A stretch of 64,000 nucleotides of DNA from Odiellus spinosus (taxonomy: Eukaryota; Arthropoda; Arachnida; Opiliones; Phalangiidae): contig OY987233.1 in assembly GCA_963920705.1 (NCBI GenBank), forward strand, positions 15,673,459 through 15,737,458, written 5' to 3'. Shown here one piece after another: positions 37,170-48,181 of this stretch. The position numbers and the translations under genes are program-made. The notes below the pieces were generated by a model, which was not told where the DNA came from, searched no databases, and saw nothing but the letters and a program-made list of their open reading frames with translations. Numbering within the stretch: the first letter of the stretch is position 1; every line of letters begins with the position of its first letter.

Positions 37170-37197
37170 TTGCTGTTAGGTTGCATTCTCCCTTTAA

Positions 37198-37639
37198 ATA
37201 TTTAAGTTCGGTGAAAGATTTAACCTGGCCTGTTAATGTGTTTTAAATCAAGATCATAGAAAAAAGCTACCATTTAGGAGCAAACCTCGTAATGTATTTT
37301 CAATATGGCTCCTGTAAAAATGTTCTACTAGCAATACTTTGATGTTTGCGGGTCGGTCGCGAATTTCTAATGAATTATTGTTTGACAAAGCGATATAATT
37401 ATTACATTGTATACTACTCCGCCATAGTATTGGTTATATTACAACAATTCTCACGAACATGAATTTATTAAAGTGATAGTTACACGACATTTTCTTTATT
37501 TTAAAGTGTAGGTGATATTTCGAAAGATGAAGAAAATTTAATTATTTTCCTGGTGATTTTGGCACCAAAAGTAAACTTTCTAATTGCAAATTTTATATTA
37601 TAGATCATTTGTTGACGTCATAGGACTGTCACTCAATTG
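37198..37639. other. No gene recognised
   Basis: Unique AT-rich spacer. An A-like end (TTAAAGTGATAGTTACACGA) occurs near 37469. Confidence 0.5.
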
Positions 37640-38016
37640 TTAAAGGGAAACTTGGAGCTAAAAATGGAACAGCTTTTGAATTAAAAAAAAAAGTATTCGA
37701 GAATTTATTTCGGTATTTTTAGACACGTTTTTTGGTGTTTAAATTAATTTCTGAAGTTTGATAAAATTTGAATAAATGTCAGTTTAAAATCGGACCAATC
37801 ATATTATTTCAGCCTTTAACAACGCTTGTAATGTAGTACCATTAAAAGAATAGGCGGGTGTTTGATTCCTAAGACCTTGGCCATCAAACGCAAGCCTATT
37901 CTTTTCATGTTAGGTCATTACAAGAGCTGTTGAAGATTGAAACAATATGATTGGTCCAAATTTATAATTTATAAATTCAAAAGCCGTTCCATAATTGGCT
38001 CCAAGTTTCCCTTTAA
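37640..38016 (+). mobile_element. C-family MITE
   Basis: The ends TTAAAGGGAAACTTGGAGC and, inverted, TTAAAGGGAAACTTGGAGC are identical. The internal hairpin has arms AAAAGAATAGGC(G)GG and GCCTATTCTTTT. The layout is as in the copy at 10517-10944. Confidence 0.92.
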
Positions 38017-38289
38017 GTGTGCCTATGCACTTTCCAAATTAAAATGATTAGATAAAGTGTTACTATACCTTTAAATATTATCTTTCAGTTAACCAAAACA
38101 TATTTTAACGAAATTGTTACCAGGGTTTTGGGCGAAAATTTGCAAATAGCTTTCAGATTGTCTCGGACTAGATAATGGTGGGCCCAGGCGGTAGCCCTAA
38201 CCCTGATTAAAGTGCTTCTATAAATATATGTTTATTAAAATCAAGGTGTACGCTAAAATCGAAATTTCCATAGGGTAAAGTTCAAATTT
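38017..38289. other. No gene recognised
   Basis: Unique spacer. Confidence 0.5.
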
Positions 38290-38757
38290 ATAAAGGGAAA
38301 GTGAAGTGAAACATATCATCAAAATTTGGATGGTCCCAAAAAAAATATTTGGCCACAAAAATAGAGTATTATTTAACACACAAGGATCGACAGACTAAAG
38401 TAGACACGCTACCTGACCACCTCCTGATTCAAGGCGTTGATTGGTTGTTGGTTGTTATTATTGGAAGACAATTAGATACCAAGAGTATGAAAAAATATGT
38501 TCTTGTTGTTTCATAAATTAAGTTTGGAAGGTCCAAAAAAGGATTTGTCCACAAAAATTAAGTATTATTTAACACACAAGGATCGCCAGACTAAAGTAGA
38601 CATACAGCCTGACCACTCCTTGATTCAACGCATTGATTGGTCGTTGGTTATTATTATGAGAAGATAATCAGAGCCCAAGAGTATAAAAAAATGTCTACGG
38701 AGAAATGAGATTTTCTCGTGGTTTCATAAATTTAATTTACATTTTATCTTCCCTTTA
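38290..38757 (+). mobile_element. D-family element with internal duplication
   Basis: The left end is ATAAAGGGAAAGTGAAGTG and the right end CATTTTATCTTCCCTTTAA. The interior is a direct duplication of about 200 bp: TATTTAACACACAAGGATCG appears near 38371 and 38565, and CAGACTAAAGTAGACA and GATTGGT follow in both. Confidence 0.8.
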
Positions 38758-39764
38758 AAATAGAAATGATATATTGTGTTCATAAATAACATCTATAATA
38801 TTGAGCAACTATGGATGAACCCCATATTCATAATTATAGATTTAAAATATCATTCATTCGCATTTTCACTATGGACAAACTAAATTCAATTCGAAACTTT
38901 GTCAGTTAATTCGTCAGAAGTTTGCATAATGGTAGAACCTTCGGCGGATTAATACGCAATGTTAAAACGACATAGAGATTCGGTTACTGATACTAACATC
39001 CCTTCAACACAAGTTATTAAAGGGCTTCTAGTTTTACAGTGAATCGAGACAGTATGCTCATAGTAAGGTTATCTATCAAAGCACAGATTTATATCGCGAG
39101 AACCTAAGCCTTGGTTTAATCTTAGAGCGTGGGAAATTAGGCTTAGGACTTATTTCAAAGCCAATGTTTAAGTTAAAAGAATTTAGATAAGCCTTGGCCT
39201 GCTGTATTATATATACGTAAATTAGCTATAATGAATCATTTCCGGTTCAAAGTTAAGATAATATTTTGTGACCTTTCAACTTTAATTAAACCCAGCCGCT
39301 TAGAGATCGAATGAAATGTGAAATTTGGTTTATCTTCAAGGCTGTAATATTAATTACGTGTTTCGATTTATTTGAAATTATTTTCATTAATTACGGCTTA
39401 TATACTTGCAAAAATCGATGACGTCATTTATAATTAATCCTATTTCCAAAAGGAATCGATTTTTCCGAATAACTTTAGGCAATCAGCAAATATTACAGAG
39501 AAATTATTTTGTCCAGAGGCAGTAATTAGCTTGAAAAGAGTTGCTCCCTTTCTAATCGTATTTACCGAGAAAAGTACTTATTTATCTTCAGACTGTGATT
39601 TCAAGGGGTGGTGTAATGTAAGAAATAGCTTTCAATAGAAATAAGTTTTTAAGCCTAATTTTAGAATGTTGTTTTAAGAGGTTAATTTGCGAAGCTATTT
39701 TTAGATTGTTGTTTAAATAGGTTGATATAATTCCTTATTTTGTAAAATTGTTTAAAAAAAGGTT
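38758..39764. other. No gene recognised
   Basis: AT-rich unique DNA with several TTAGGCTTA and AAGCCTTGG words. Confidence 0.5.
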
Positions 39765-40960
39765 AAGTTTCTAAGCCTAATTTATATTCAGCTGCTAAGG
39801 CTAATTTATATTTAGCTGCTAAGGCTAATTTATATTCAGCTGCTAAGGCTAATTTATATTCAGCTGCTAAGGCTAATTTATATTCAGCTGCTAAGGCTAA
39901 TTTATATTCAGCTGCTAAGGCTAATTTATATTCAATTGCTAAGGCTAATTTATATTCAATTGCTAAGGCTAATTTATATTCAATTGCTAAGGCTAATTTA
40001 TATTCAATTGCTAAGGCTAATTTATATTCAATTGCTAAGGCTAATTTATATTCAATTGCTAAGGCTAATTTATATTCAATTGCTAAGGCTAATTTATATT
40101 CAATTGCTAAACCTAATTTATATTCAATTGCTAAACCTAATTTATATTCAATTGCTAAACCTAATTTATATTCAATTGCTAAACCTAATTTATATTCAAT
40201 TGCTAAACCTAATTTATATTCAATTGCTAAACCTAATTTATATTCAATTGCTAAACCTAATTTATATCCAGGTGCTAAGACTAACTTATATCCAGGTGCT
40301 AAGACTAACTTATATCCAGGTGCTAAGACTAACTTATATCCAAGTGCTAAGACTAACTTATATCCAAGTGCTAAGACTAATTTATATCCAAGTGCTAAGA
40401 CTAATTTATATCCAAGTGCTAAGACTAATTTATATCCAGGTGCTAAGACTAATTTATATCCAGGTGCTAAGACTAATTTATATCCAGGTGCTAAGACTAA
40501 TTTATATCCAGGTGCTAAGACTAATTTATATCCAGGTGCTAAGACTAATTTATATCCAGGTGCTAAGACTAATTTATATCCAGGTGCTAAGACTAATTTA
40601 TATCCAGGTGATAAGACTAATTTATATCCAGGTGATAAGACTAATTTATATCCAGGTGATAAGACTAATTTATATCCAGGTGCTAAGACTAATTTATATC
40701 CAGGTGATAAGACTAATTTATATCCAGGTGATAAGACTAATTTATATCCAGGTGCTAAGACTAATTTATATCCAGTTGCTAAGCCTAATTTATATCCAGT
40801 TGCTAAGCCTAATTCATATCCAGTTGCTAAGACTAATTTATATCCAGGTGCTAAGACTAATTCATATCCAGGTGCTAAGACTAATTCATATCCAGTTGCT
40901 AAGCCTAATTCATATCGAGTTGCTAAGCCTAATTCATATTAAGTTCCTAAGCCTTATTTG
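39765..40960 (+). repeat. 24-bp minisatellite with block-wise variants
   Basis: There are about 48 copies of a 24-bp unit (CTAAGACTAATTTATATCC plus AGGTG). Successive blocks share private variants: CAGCTGCTAAGGC (39789-39935), CAATTGCTAAGGC (to about 40115), CAATTGCTAAACC (to about 40265), CAGGTGCTAAGAC and CAAGTGCTAAGAC (to about 40770), then CAGTTGCTAAGCC. The 341-codon frame across it is an artefact of a period divisible by three. Confidence 0.98.
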
Positions 40961-41623
40961 AAAGTTCTTATATATTTACCAGTAAATTGTTAAGCCTAAT
41001 TTTCAGTTTCTCATTTAATTATCAGTAAGTTGTTAAGCCTTTAAAATTTAGTGCAGGCATAACCGTAGGTAAGCTTCTAAAACACAATTTGGATAAACGA
41101 AAATTTCGACAAATTGTTACTATTATAAAAGCGCTCATGTAAAAGCAAATAATCGGGATTTGAAATGTATATGACGTCACAGAATCTTATTATAGAAAAA
41201 TAAAACTACTTAGATCTGAGCCGTAAAGAAAACTTTAAATTTAGGTTCCACAAATAAAAAGTTTTGCCTTGTAAAAATAAACTCTCAAATTTTAATGATG
41301 GAAATTGTTATAAGAAGTTTAAGAAAACTTAAAAAATAAAGTCAATTTAAGTTGACAGAACGTGTAAAGATATTTGAAATAGATTTAACAATAGCCTAGG
41401 GACTAAAATTAATTTCGGGTTGAAACTAAGGTTGAAAATTAGAAATATTTATGTTTTGGAGTTTCTAACAATGTCTACTATATTTTTCCTTTGTGCTTTC
41501 TATCTAAGGAAAATATATTTTTAGGTTTATTCATTCGGAAAGTTTAAATACGTAAACGTTTGTATAATTGAATTTACATTTTAAATAACGATTTCGTTCT
41601 TTAAATTAGAAAATATTTTCTCT
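40961..41623. other. No gene recognised
   Basis: AT-rich spacer with TAAGCCT words at its left edge. Confidence 0.5.
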
Positions 41624-41727
41624 AGAAGTGAAGCTGTCACCATTTTTTAATTAAAAGGTCATATTCAAAATTTGACGCGTTCTTAAGATCAACTTCAAAA
41701 TTAAAGGTTAAAATATATAGGTCATTC

Positions 41728-42281
41728 CAAGGGGCTAGTCACTAGCCAAAATAATCTACACCTGATTTGTGATTTTTCTTTTTTTTTTTGGATTACGTGA
41801 TTTTTTCAAGATTTTTTCGTGATTATTCGATTTTTTTCGTGAAATTCGATTTTTTCTCGTGATTATTCGATTTTTTCTCGTGATTATTCGATTTTTTCTC
41901 GTGATTATTCGATTTTTTCTCGTGATTATTCGATTTTTTCTCGTGATTATTCGATTTTTTCTCGTGATTATTCGATTTTTTCTCGTGATTATTCGATTTT
42001 TTCTCGTGATTATTCGATTTTTTCTCGTGATTATTCGATTTTTTCTCGTGATTATTCGATTTTTTCTCGTGATTATTCGATTTTTTCTCGTGATTATTCG
42101 ATTTTTTCTCGTGATTATTCGATTTTTTTCGTGATTATTCGATTTTTTTCGTGATTATTCCATTTTTTTCGTGATTATTCGATTTTTTTTCGTGATTATT
42201 CGATTTTTTTGTGATTATTCGATTATGATTACTCATTTACTGGAAAGTTAACACGTGATTATCTGAGTGACTAGCCCCTCG
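41728..42281. mobile_element. 554-bp hAT-like element carrying a 21-bp minisatellite
   Basis: The TIRs CAAGGGGCTAGTCACT and, inverted, CGAGGGGCTAGTCACT differ at one of 16 positions. The 8-bp GGTCATTC is duplicated at 41720-41727 and 42282-42289. Almost the whole interior is a tandem array (about 41800-42230) of the 21-bp unit TCGTGATTATTCGATTTTTTC. No transposase is present, so the element is non-autonomous. Confidence 0.93.
41800..42230 (+). repeat. 21-bp minisatellite inside the hAT-like element
   Basis: About 19 copies of TCGTGATTATTCGATTTTTTC, near-perfect in the centre and shortened at both ends. The 91-codon frame over it is an artefact of the period. Confidence 0.97.
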
Positions 42282-42505
42282 GGTCATTCTTCTTCCGATA
42301 TATGACGTAGTTTATTTCTGGAATGTTATTGACTATAATTTTCATACGAAAAGTACGATTTTCTGGATGAAGTACTTTTACGAAATTGACTGCGCGAAAG
42401 CGACCTTATCACTGGTGCCAGAACGCGCGAGAATCAACTGTAGGCTCTACAATAAACACGCGACCATTTGATGACGTAGTATTGAAGGAATTTTAATTTT
42501 TAATC

Positions 42506-43198
42506 ATTTCGATAATTTTTCCATTATCAAATATTGGTCTAGGTATAAAATTTCTCTAGGTAGCAGTATCAATCAAATAAAATTGTAGTACCGCAATGAC
42601 GTCACGTAAGTAAGTGTATGTAAATTCTAATTCTTGACCATATAAGGGTGCTTTGCAACTGATTATCGTGATAAAATAAGGTACCGTTCTTACTTTTTTT
42701 TATTACGATTCGAATATAAAAGACATTGTTTATACACCGAGTTAAATATTGACATTTCACTAAGGTTTTCTTCTTTTATTTCTCCTATTCTAACACTATT
42801 TCTGTTTTGGAAGACTTGAGAATATGGGGAAAAGGCGCGGCGACTTGATACATAATGTAAAGCCTCATAGCAATAAAAAGTAGTAGTTCTCAACTCCTTA
42901 TAACATTAGAATATACTTTATCCCAATTTGGCGCGCTTTTACTTTGGCGCGAAAAAAAAAAAGGTTCATTTCTTGCACGAACAAGGAACGTACGAAACGA
43001 GAAAGTTAAAGGGAAAGTGAACTGAAGAGGGAATCACGCGGTTTTAAATTGAACTCGGATCACGCGAGTTTTGAGTTTTAAATAGGCTTAGTGATAAAGA
43101 TTTAGGCTTAGATCTTTCAGATACGTTAGAAGGTTTTTGGCGATGTTTAATTAACCAACGTTTTAAGTTTATTAAGTTAAATTTCGTGAATTATAATC
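42506..43198. other. No gene recognised
   Basis: Unique spacer. TTTGGCGCGC and TTTGGCGCGAAA lie near 42928-42950. Confidence 0.5.
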
Positions 43199-43575
43199 TT
43201 TAAAGGTCAAAGGTAGAATGCAACCTAACCAATGAAAATGTATCGATTCCTTATCATTTAAATAGGCCTAATCCAACAATTAAAAACAAATATTAAACTA
43301 GAAATAAATTTAAAACTTTCCCGGAAAAAAGGCTTAGTTGTATTCATGGAGATCACCTGAATTTCTTCCCATTGATGGGTCAGAGGCCAATCGAATGTTA
43401 GTGAAAGTCTCACGGAGATCTCGCCTTAACGACGGGCTTTTGCTTATTGGTCTCTGACCTATCAATGCGAAGAAATTCAGGATTTTCGTAAATCCAGCTA
43501 AGCCTATTTTCTGGGTAAGTTTTAAATTTATTTCTAACTTAATAATTTTTTTTACTGGTGGATTAGGCCTAGCAT
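43199..43575 (+). mobile_element. B-family MITE (right TIR missing)
   Basis: The left end TTAAAGGTCAAAGGTAGAATG is altered. The body is typical, with arms AAAGGCTTAGTTGTATTCAT / TCCAGCTAAGCCTATTTT and the central GGTCAGAGGCCAATCGAATG stem. Confidence 0.88.
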
Positions 43576-44056
43576 AAATATATAATCAATTTAGTCAAAC
43601 CTTAATATATTACTTTAAATGAGGCAATTTCAGTCTTCCTTTAGCGGTCTCTTTAGAACCGAACTGATGTTTGTTCTAAGGACAAGATGCTTACAGCTGT
43701 CGCGAGAATTTTTACGCTTAATCGGGCTCGTGTTTAAACCATCGACATGTCCAAGGATGTTTTTCCAAGAATTCTTTAAAATACTTCTTCCGAGGAAATT
43801 GTTTCCAGTCTTAGGAATTTTACTTTTATTGGTGAATAGTATCCAACGGTTTTAATCTCGAAGGATTTTCAAATACTAAACGTGGGAAGATTTAGCTCTT
43901 TTTGTAGTGGTAGTGTTGCTATTTCCGATTGAATTTTAACCAGTATAAAAGTAGTTGTTAAAAATACACAAATGTTTTCTTAAAGTTTTTGCTAGTTATC
44001 AAGTTTGTAATTCCTAAATCCGGTTGTCGTCCGACTCGATTCGGGCCTTGGTCAAA
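43576..44056. other. Unassigned; open frames on both strands
   Basis: A 78-codon plus frame (43619-43855) is mirrored by long minus-strand frames. One of these reads NILGHVDGLNTSPIKRK and ends VLKRPLKED-stop near 43617. Composition is less AT-rich than the surroundings. No consistent splice sites or homology were found, so no gene is called. Confidence 0.35.
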
Positions 44057-44336
44057 AGCTGCGTTCATACTAGGCCTTGGAATCGATTTAAACCGTCTCA
44101 AAACGTTTCGCTAGAGCCGTGTGAACGGGAAACCGTCTTTTATCGAATCGATTTGATTCGATTTCTCGAAACTGCTTCGGGAACCAGTTTCAACAACCGA
44201 TAGACGAAGCTAAAATAAATCGATTTATAAAGATAATGCGTGAACACGTGACGCTTAAAACGATTCCTAGCGATTTGAATATCGGTTTGATTTTACCGTT
44301 TCATATCGATTAAGAAATACTAGTGTGACCGTAGCT
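44057..44336 (+). mobile_element. E-family MITE
   Basis: The ends are AGCTGCGTTCATACTAGGCC and, inverted, AGCTACGGTCACACTAG. All family blocks are present. The next E copy abuts it in inverted orientation. Confidence 0.9.
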
Positions 44337-44534
44337 ATTATCTTTATAAATCGATTTATCGTAGCTTCATCTATCAGTTGCTGAAACCAAATCGGTACGA
44401 AACTGGTTCCCGAAGCAGTTTCTGGAAATCAAATCAAATCGATTCGAGAAAAGACGGTTTCCCGTTCACACGACTCTAGCGAAACGTTTTGAAACGGGTT
44501 TAAATCGATTTCAAGGCCTAGTATGATCGCGGCT
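44337..44534 (-). mobile_element. E-family MITE, partial, inverted next to the previous copy
   Basis: It starts within the element (TTATCTTTATAAATCGATTT) and runs in reverse to GGCCTAGTATGATCGCGGCT. Together with 44057-44336 it makes an inverted pair able to fold. Confidence 0.88.
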
Positions 44535-45087
44535 TAAATATCTACACCAAAATGAAATAACTTGAATTCAACAGAAGTGGAAGAAAGGCCCGAAGTGAGT
44601 TAGATTCCTTGTTGTCTACTTCAAATGTTATCATGTGTAAATACATATACCAAATCAATTCTTAATGATATTATACCTTTACCATTATACCCAAACTGCA
44701 ACTGAAACTAGATTTGCTCCGATATGCTTTAATGGAAATCTATAAAGAGGCTAACGAATTGATGATATGTTGGTTGGCGAGTACAGATTGGTTATGGTAG
44801 TACATATGTGTAACTTCCTTTTCCGGTTATAAGATCGACCGAGGCTTAACTACAAAGAAATAGCAAAGAAACTAGGAACAATCGGCTTTACGTGCGTGTA
44901 CTTCATAGACGAATGATCAAAGACATCAATAATATCTTGGGCATCTCATCTAATGAACCGAAAAACCTAACAAACCCAGCAAGTTTATTCCCAGTAGATA
45001 TATATATATGATAAATGAATCATCTAGAGCTAAGTTGGGCGAGATACGAAAGAGGTGTCTTCTTGTACTGAATCATAAAAACATTTT
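44535..45087. other. No gene recognised
   Basis: Unique. Short plus-strand frames near 44845-45010 look protein-like (LNYKEIAKKLG, then another frame NRLYVRVLHRRM) but are not joined by splice sites and match nothing I can name. Confidence 0.35.
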
Positions 45088-45332
45088 TAATCAACTGTAG
45101 GCTCTAGAATAGCGAAATCAAGCGACCATTGTGATGACGTAGTATTTCGGGAAATTTTTATTTTAAAAATTTCGAAAATGGCGATTATAAAATATGTATT
45201 TTTACTGTCACTGTAATTTTGTTCTATGACATATGTATAAATATTTTGAATCGTTTTCTAACGATCTTTCCGAAAATCCTACTCAAATTCCATTTAGAGT
45301 TCATGAAAAATCAATGACAGCCTCACTTCAAA
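45088..45332 (-). mobile_element. A-family MITE (one end missing)
   Basis: It runs from TCAACTGTAGGCTCTAGAAT through GATGACGTAGTATTTCGGG to GTCACTGTAATTTTGTTC and the TIR ATGACAGCCTCACTTCAA. Confidence 0.9.
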
Positions 45333-45682
45333 GAAAAAATAATTCCTAGTAGTATTATTCGAAGAGTTTCTCATAATCTCATTCAATGTTCGTTTAGCGA
45401 CAACCTAACTTGAAAGTTTTATAGAAATGATTTCAAACTTGGTATAATTTCACGAGTTCCAAAGCTGATTAACTTGTCGATGGATCCAAAAATTCAATCA
45501 ATTTTTTTCTACCTTTTTTTTTTTTTTTGTTAGAAGATGGTTATACTTCTGAGAAAAAAAAACCCGTGTAGTAATTAACATAGTTGATCATATCAGAGCT
45601 ACTTCTACATAAGCTCCTACCTTTAAAGAGAGGGTGAAATCAAAAACTAAATTGTTTTTAAACAATTCTTTAAATGAATAGT
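45333..45682. other. No gene recognised
   Basis: Unique AT-rich spacer with a T run near 45511. Confidence 0.5.
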
Positions 45683-45792
45683 ATATATAATAGCGAAATC
45701 ACGAAGTCATAATGATGACGTAGTATTGCGGGGAACCTTTATTTTAAAAATTTTGTAAAGGGAGATTAAAATATGTATTTTTACTGTAGCAG
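45683..45792 (-). mobile_element. A-family fragment, broken by F
   Basis: ATAGCGAAATCACGAAGTCA through GATGACGTAGTATTGCGGGG to TATTTTTACTGTAGCAG, where F-family sequence begins abruptly. Confidence 0.8.
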
Positions 45793-46020
45793 CAACGCCC
45801 CGTAGCTTAATACTATCAGCAAAAGTCATAGCCCATTTTTAAGGCCCCATTACTTAAAAATAACCAAAAAAGTCATCACCCCTGTCTGGCTAGAATGATT
45901 TGGACTCTTCCTCGATATTTTGAGTCGGGAGAGAGGGACGGAATTTAGGCGGGCCGCGCTTATTATATTGTCTTCCCTCCCAACTTCGGACTTTCTCCAA
46001 AAAGTGGCGTCTTTGAAAAC
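45793..46020. mobile_element. F-family MITE, rearranged partial copy
   Basis: It opens CAACGCCCCGTAGCTTAATA, jumps to the inverted half (AAAAGTCATCACCCCTGTCT, GAATTTAGGCGGGCCGCGCT) and ends near AAAAAGTGGCGTC. The order suggests an internal deletion in an inverted dimer like that at 58204. Confidence 0.75.
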
Positions 46021-46739
46021 GGAAGAGATGTTTTTTAGAAGACTACAAATATAATTTCAATCAACCAGTCTCTTTTTCCTTTCCTTTATTGCTTCAGAGA
46101 AAATGAACCAGAGCTTATTTTTATTTTTTCATTTTTTTTAAGACCAAGGCTTAATTCGTCTTTTCCAATGATTAAAATATTTTTTAATATTACAAGACTT
46201 ACAAGCATATAGTGTTTTTCTTATTAAAAATTTTAAATACTTGTCGGTAAAAACTTCTTTTATAAAACTAGTTTCATCATTGTATATAAATCAGCCTCAG
46301 ATTACCTCAACATTGCAAACTAAAGTGTACAAAGGCCTAACACAAAAATATAAATCCATATGTCTGAAGGATAATTTAAAGTAGTAATCTGACACGATTC
46401 AGGCCTTTTCAAATTGATTTTCCGCCAAGCTCGCGACTTTAAATCTTTCGAAATTGAAAACACGGTTTTATTTTTCATTTCAATGTGCTTCCATATAATA
46501 ACGAAACAAATCAGCTTTTCAAGTGAGGAAAAATCCTCTAATTTGGTTAAAAATGGTCCAAATTGGAATTAAAATTCCAACAGTAAGAAATTTGTTGTCC
46601 AAAGAAGACCAAAGGTATTTTTTGAATTATTGGTATTTCATTTCGTCTATAATTGATCGAATCCAATTTAAAACGTTTTTGACCAAATTAGAAGATTTCT
46701 CCTCATTTGAAAACATTACAGGGTTCGCACAAATTTTTG
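46021..46739. other. No gene recognised
   Basis: AT-rich. The 74-codon frame at 46523-46747 has no recognisable domain. Confidence 0.45.
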
Positions 46740-47470
46740 GATGTTAATTTCCCTGACTTTTCCAGGTTTACCCTGACCATTTCTAAAACATTACTTGACC
46801 TGAATTAATGCTTATATGAGCGAGCTCTTGGCAATTCCCACTATTTAATTGACATAAATCAGGGTCGATCTTAAGGTAAATATTTTCAATTTAAACTAAT
46901 TATGTAACAATTAATTGCTCAACCATTATTAAACAGTTCCTTGTCATAAACCAAAATATTTAATTTCTCTGACCATTTCGGCTCATTTTCAAATTCCCTG
47001 AACTTATGGGCCAATTAAATTCCCTGAACTTATGGGCCAATTAAATTCCCTGAACTTATGGGCCAATTTTCAAATTCCCTGCCTTTTCCCTGATCTTTTC
47101 GGCCAGTTTTCGAATTCCCTTAATTTTCTCTGATCTTTAAGGCCTATTTCCAAATTCCCTCACTTTTCCTTGACCTTATGGGCTAATTTCCAAATTCCCT
47201 GACTTTGCCCTGACCTTATGGGCTAATTTACAAATTCATTGACTTTTCCCTCACCTTATGGGCCAATTTCTAAATTCCCTCACTTTTCCCTGATCTTTTT
47301 GGGCCAATTTTCAAGTTCCCTGAATTTCCCTGACCTTTTGGGTCAATTTCCAAATTACATGAGTTTTTCCTGACCTTTTAGGTCAAAATCCAAATACCCT
47401 GACTTTTTCCTTGACCTTATGGGTCAATTTTCAAATTCCCTGACATTTTGGGCCAATTTTCAGATCGTGT
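46740..47470 (+). repeat. Degenerate TTCCCTGAC-type tandem repeat
   Basis: CAAATTCCCTGAC...TTTCCCTGACCTTATGGGCCAATTT-type words repeat irregularly about every 40-45 bp. The lead-in is TTTCCCTGACTTTTCCAGG. The core word is shared with the 34-bp array in the DGK intron. Confidence 0.85.
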
Positions 47471-48181
47471 ACGAGCCCTGGGCGAGCTTGACGGTATATA
47501 AATTTAACAAGACCCGAATCGAGTCAGGTTGCATGTATACTTAAAAAAAACCAAAAAAAAAAAAAAAATCAATGTATAGGTATATTAGTGTTTTTTTTTC
47601 CAAAGCTAGTCTCTTAGAGGTCTAGTATAGCCTTCAGAACATATTCTGTCAATTTTACTATTTTTATTTGGGAGCTTGTTCGAGAAGAGAAGGCTTTTGG
47701 AAATAAAATCAATACGATAATGGAAAAATAATAATCGAAATTTTTGGCTAACTTGACATAATAATGAAAGCTGAAGCGGATGTATACACAATGTTAAACC
47801 ATATATAAATAAAAGTAGTATTACCCAACTTCTCTCGGTAATACTTTAGTACGTAGTTTGCCGATAATGGAGTACTGGCCTTTATATTTTGGTAGCAAAA
47901 TTTTGGTTCAATATGAAAATTTTAATTTTATTTTTTTAATAAAATATCAGGAGATAATGTTTGAAGGTGTAATAAGATTCTGATTAATTTCTCTGTATTA
48001 TTATTCTACTCTACGGGTCTGCTTCCCAAGATGGAAAAAATATTTGCCCAAAAATTCAAACTAAAAATAGTTAATTCATAAATATATTTTAAGTGTGCAA
48101 ATTTCTGATTGGATCAGACTCAATTCTGTGTAAGCATACATTTCAAACGACCTTTCAAAATCAAATACATCGTCTGTAAAC
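47471..48181. other. No gene recognised
   Basis: AT-rich unique spacer. Confidence 0.5.

Larger units (their letters stand above)
35895..37197 (+). mobile_element. B-family MITE hosting nested E and G insertions
   Basis: The left TIR is TTAAAGGGAGAATGCAACCC and the right TIR GGTTGCATTCTCCCTTTAA. The B body at 35895-36255 includes the fold-back core. An E element occupies 36256-37169, and a G element within that occupies 36389-37020. Removing both restores a B copy of about 390 bp. Confidence 0.93.
41624..42505 (-). mobile_element. A-family MITE split by a hAT-like element
   Basis: The left TIR is degenerate (AGAAGTGAAGCTGTCACC). The A sequence stops at 41727, resumes at 42290 (TTCTTCCGATATATGACG) and continues through CACTGGTGCCAGAACGCGCG to about 42505. 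Confidence 0.88.

Noticed and set aside
39936..40961. 341-codon open frame
   Set aside because: It is the 24-bp minisatellite read in one frame. A period divisible by three without stops explains it fully.
41859..42134. 91-codon frame of repeated IIRFFLV
   Set aside because: This is the 21-bp array within the hAT-like element.
44845..45010. Transposase HTH remnant (LNYKEIAKKLG followed by a frame change)
   Set aside because: Too short and in two unlinked frames. No TIRs or catalytic motifs lie around it.
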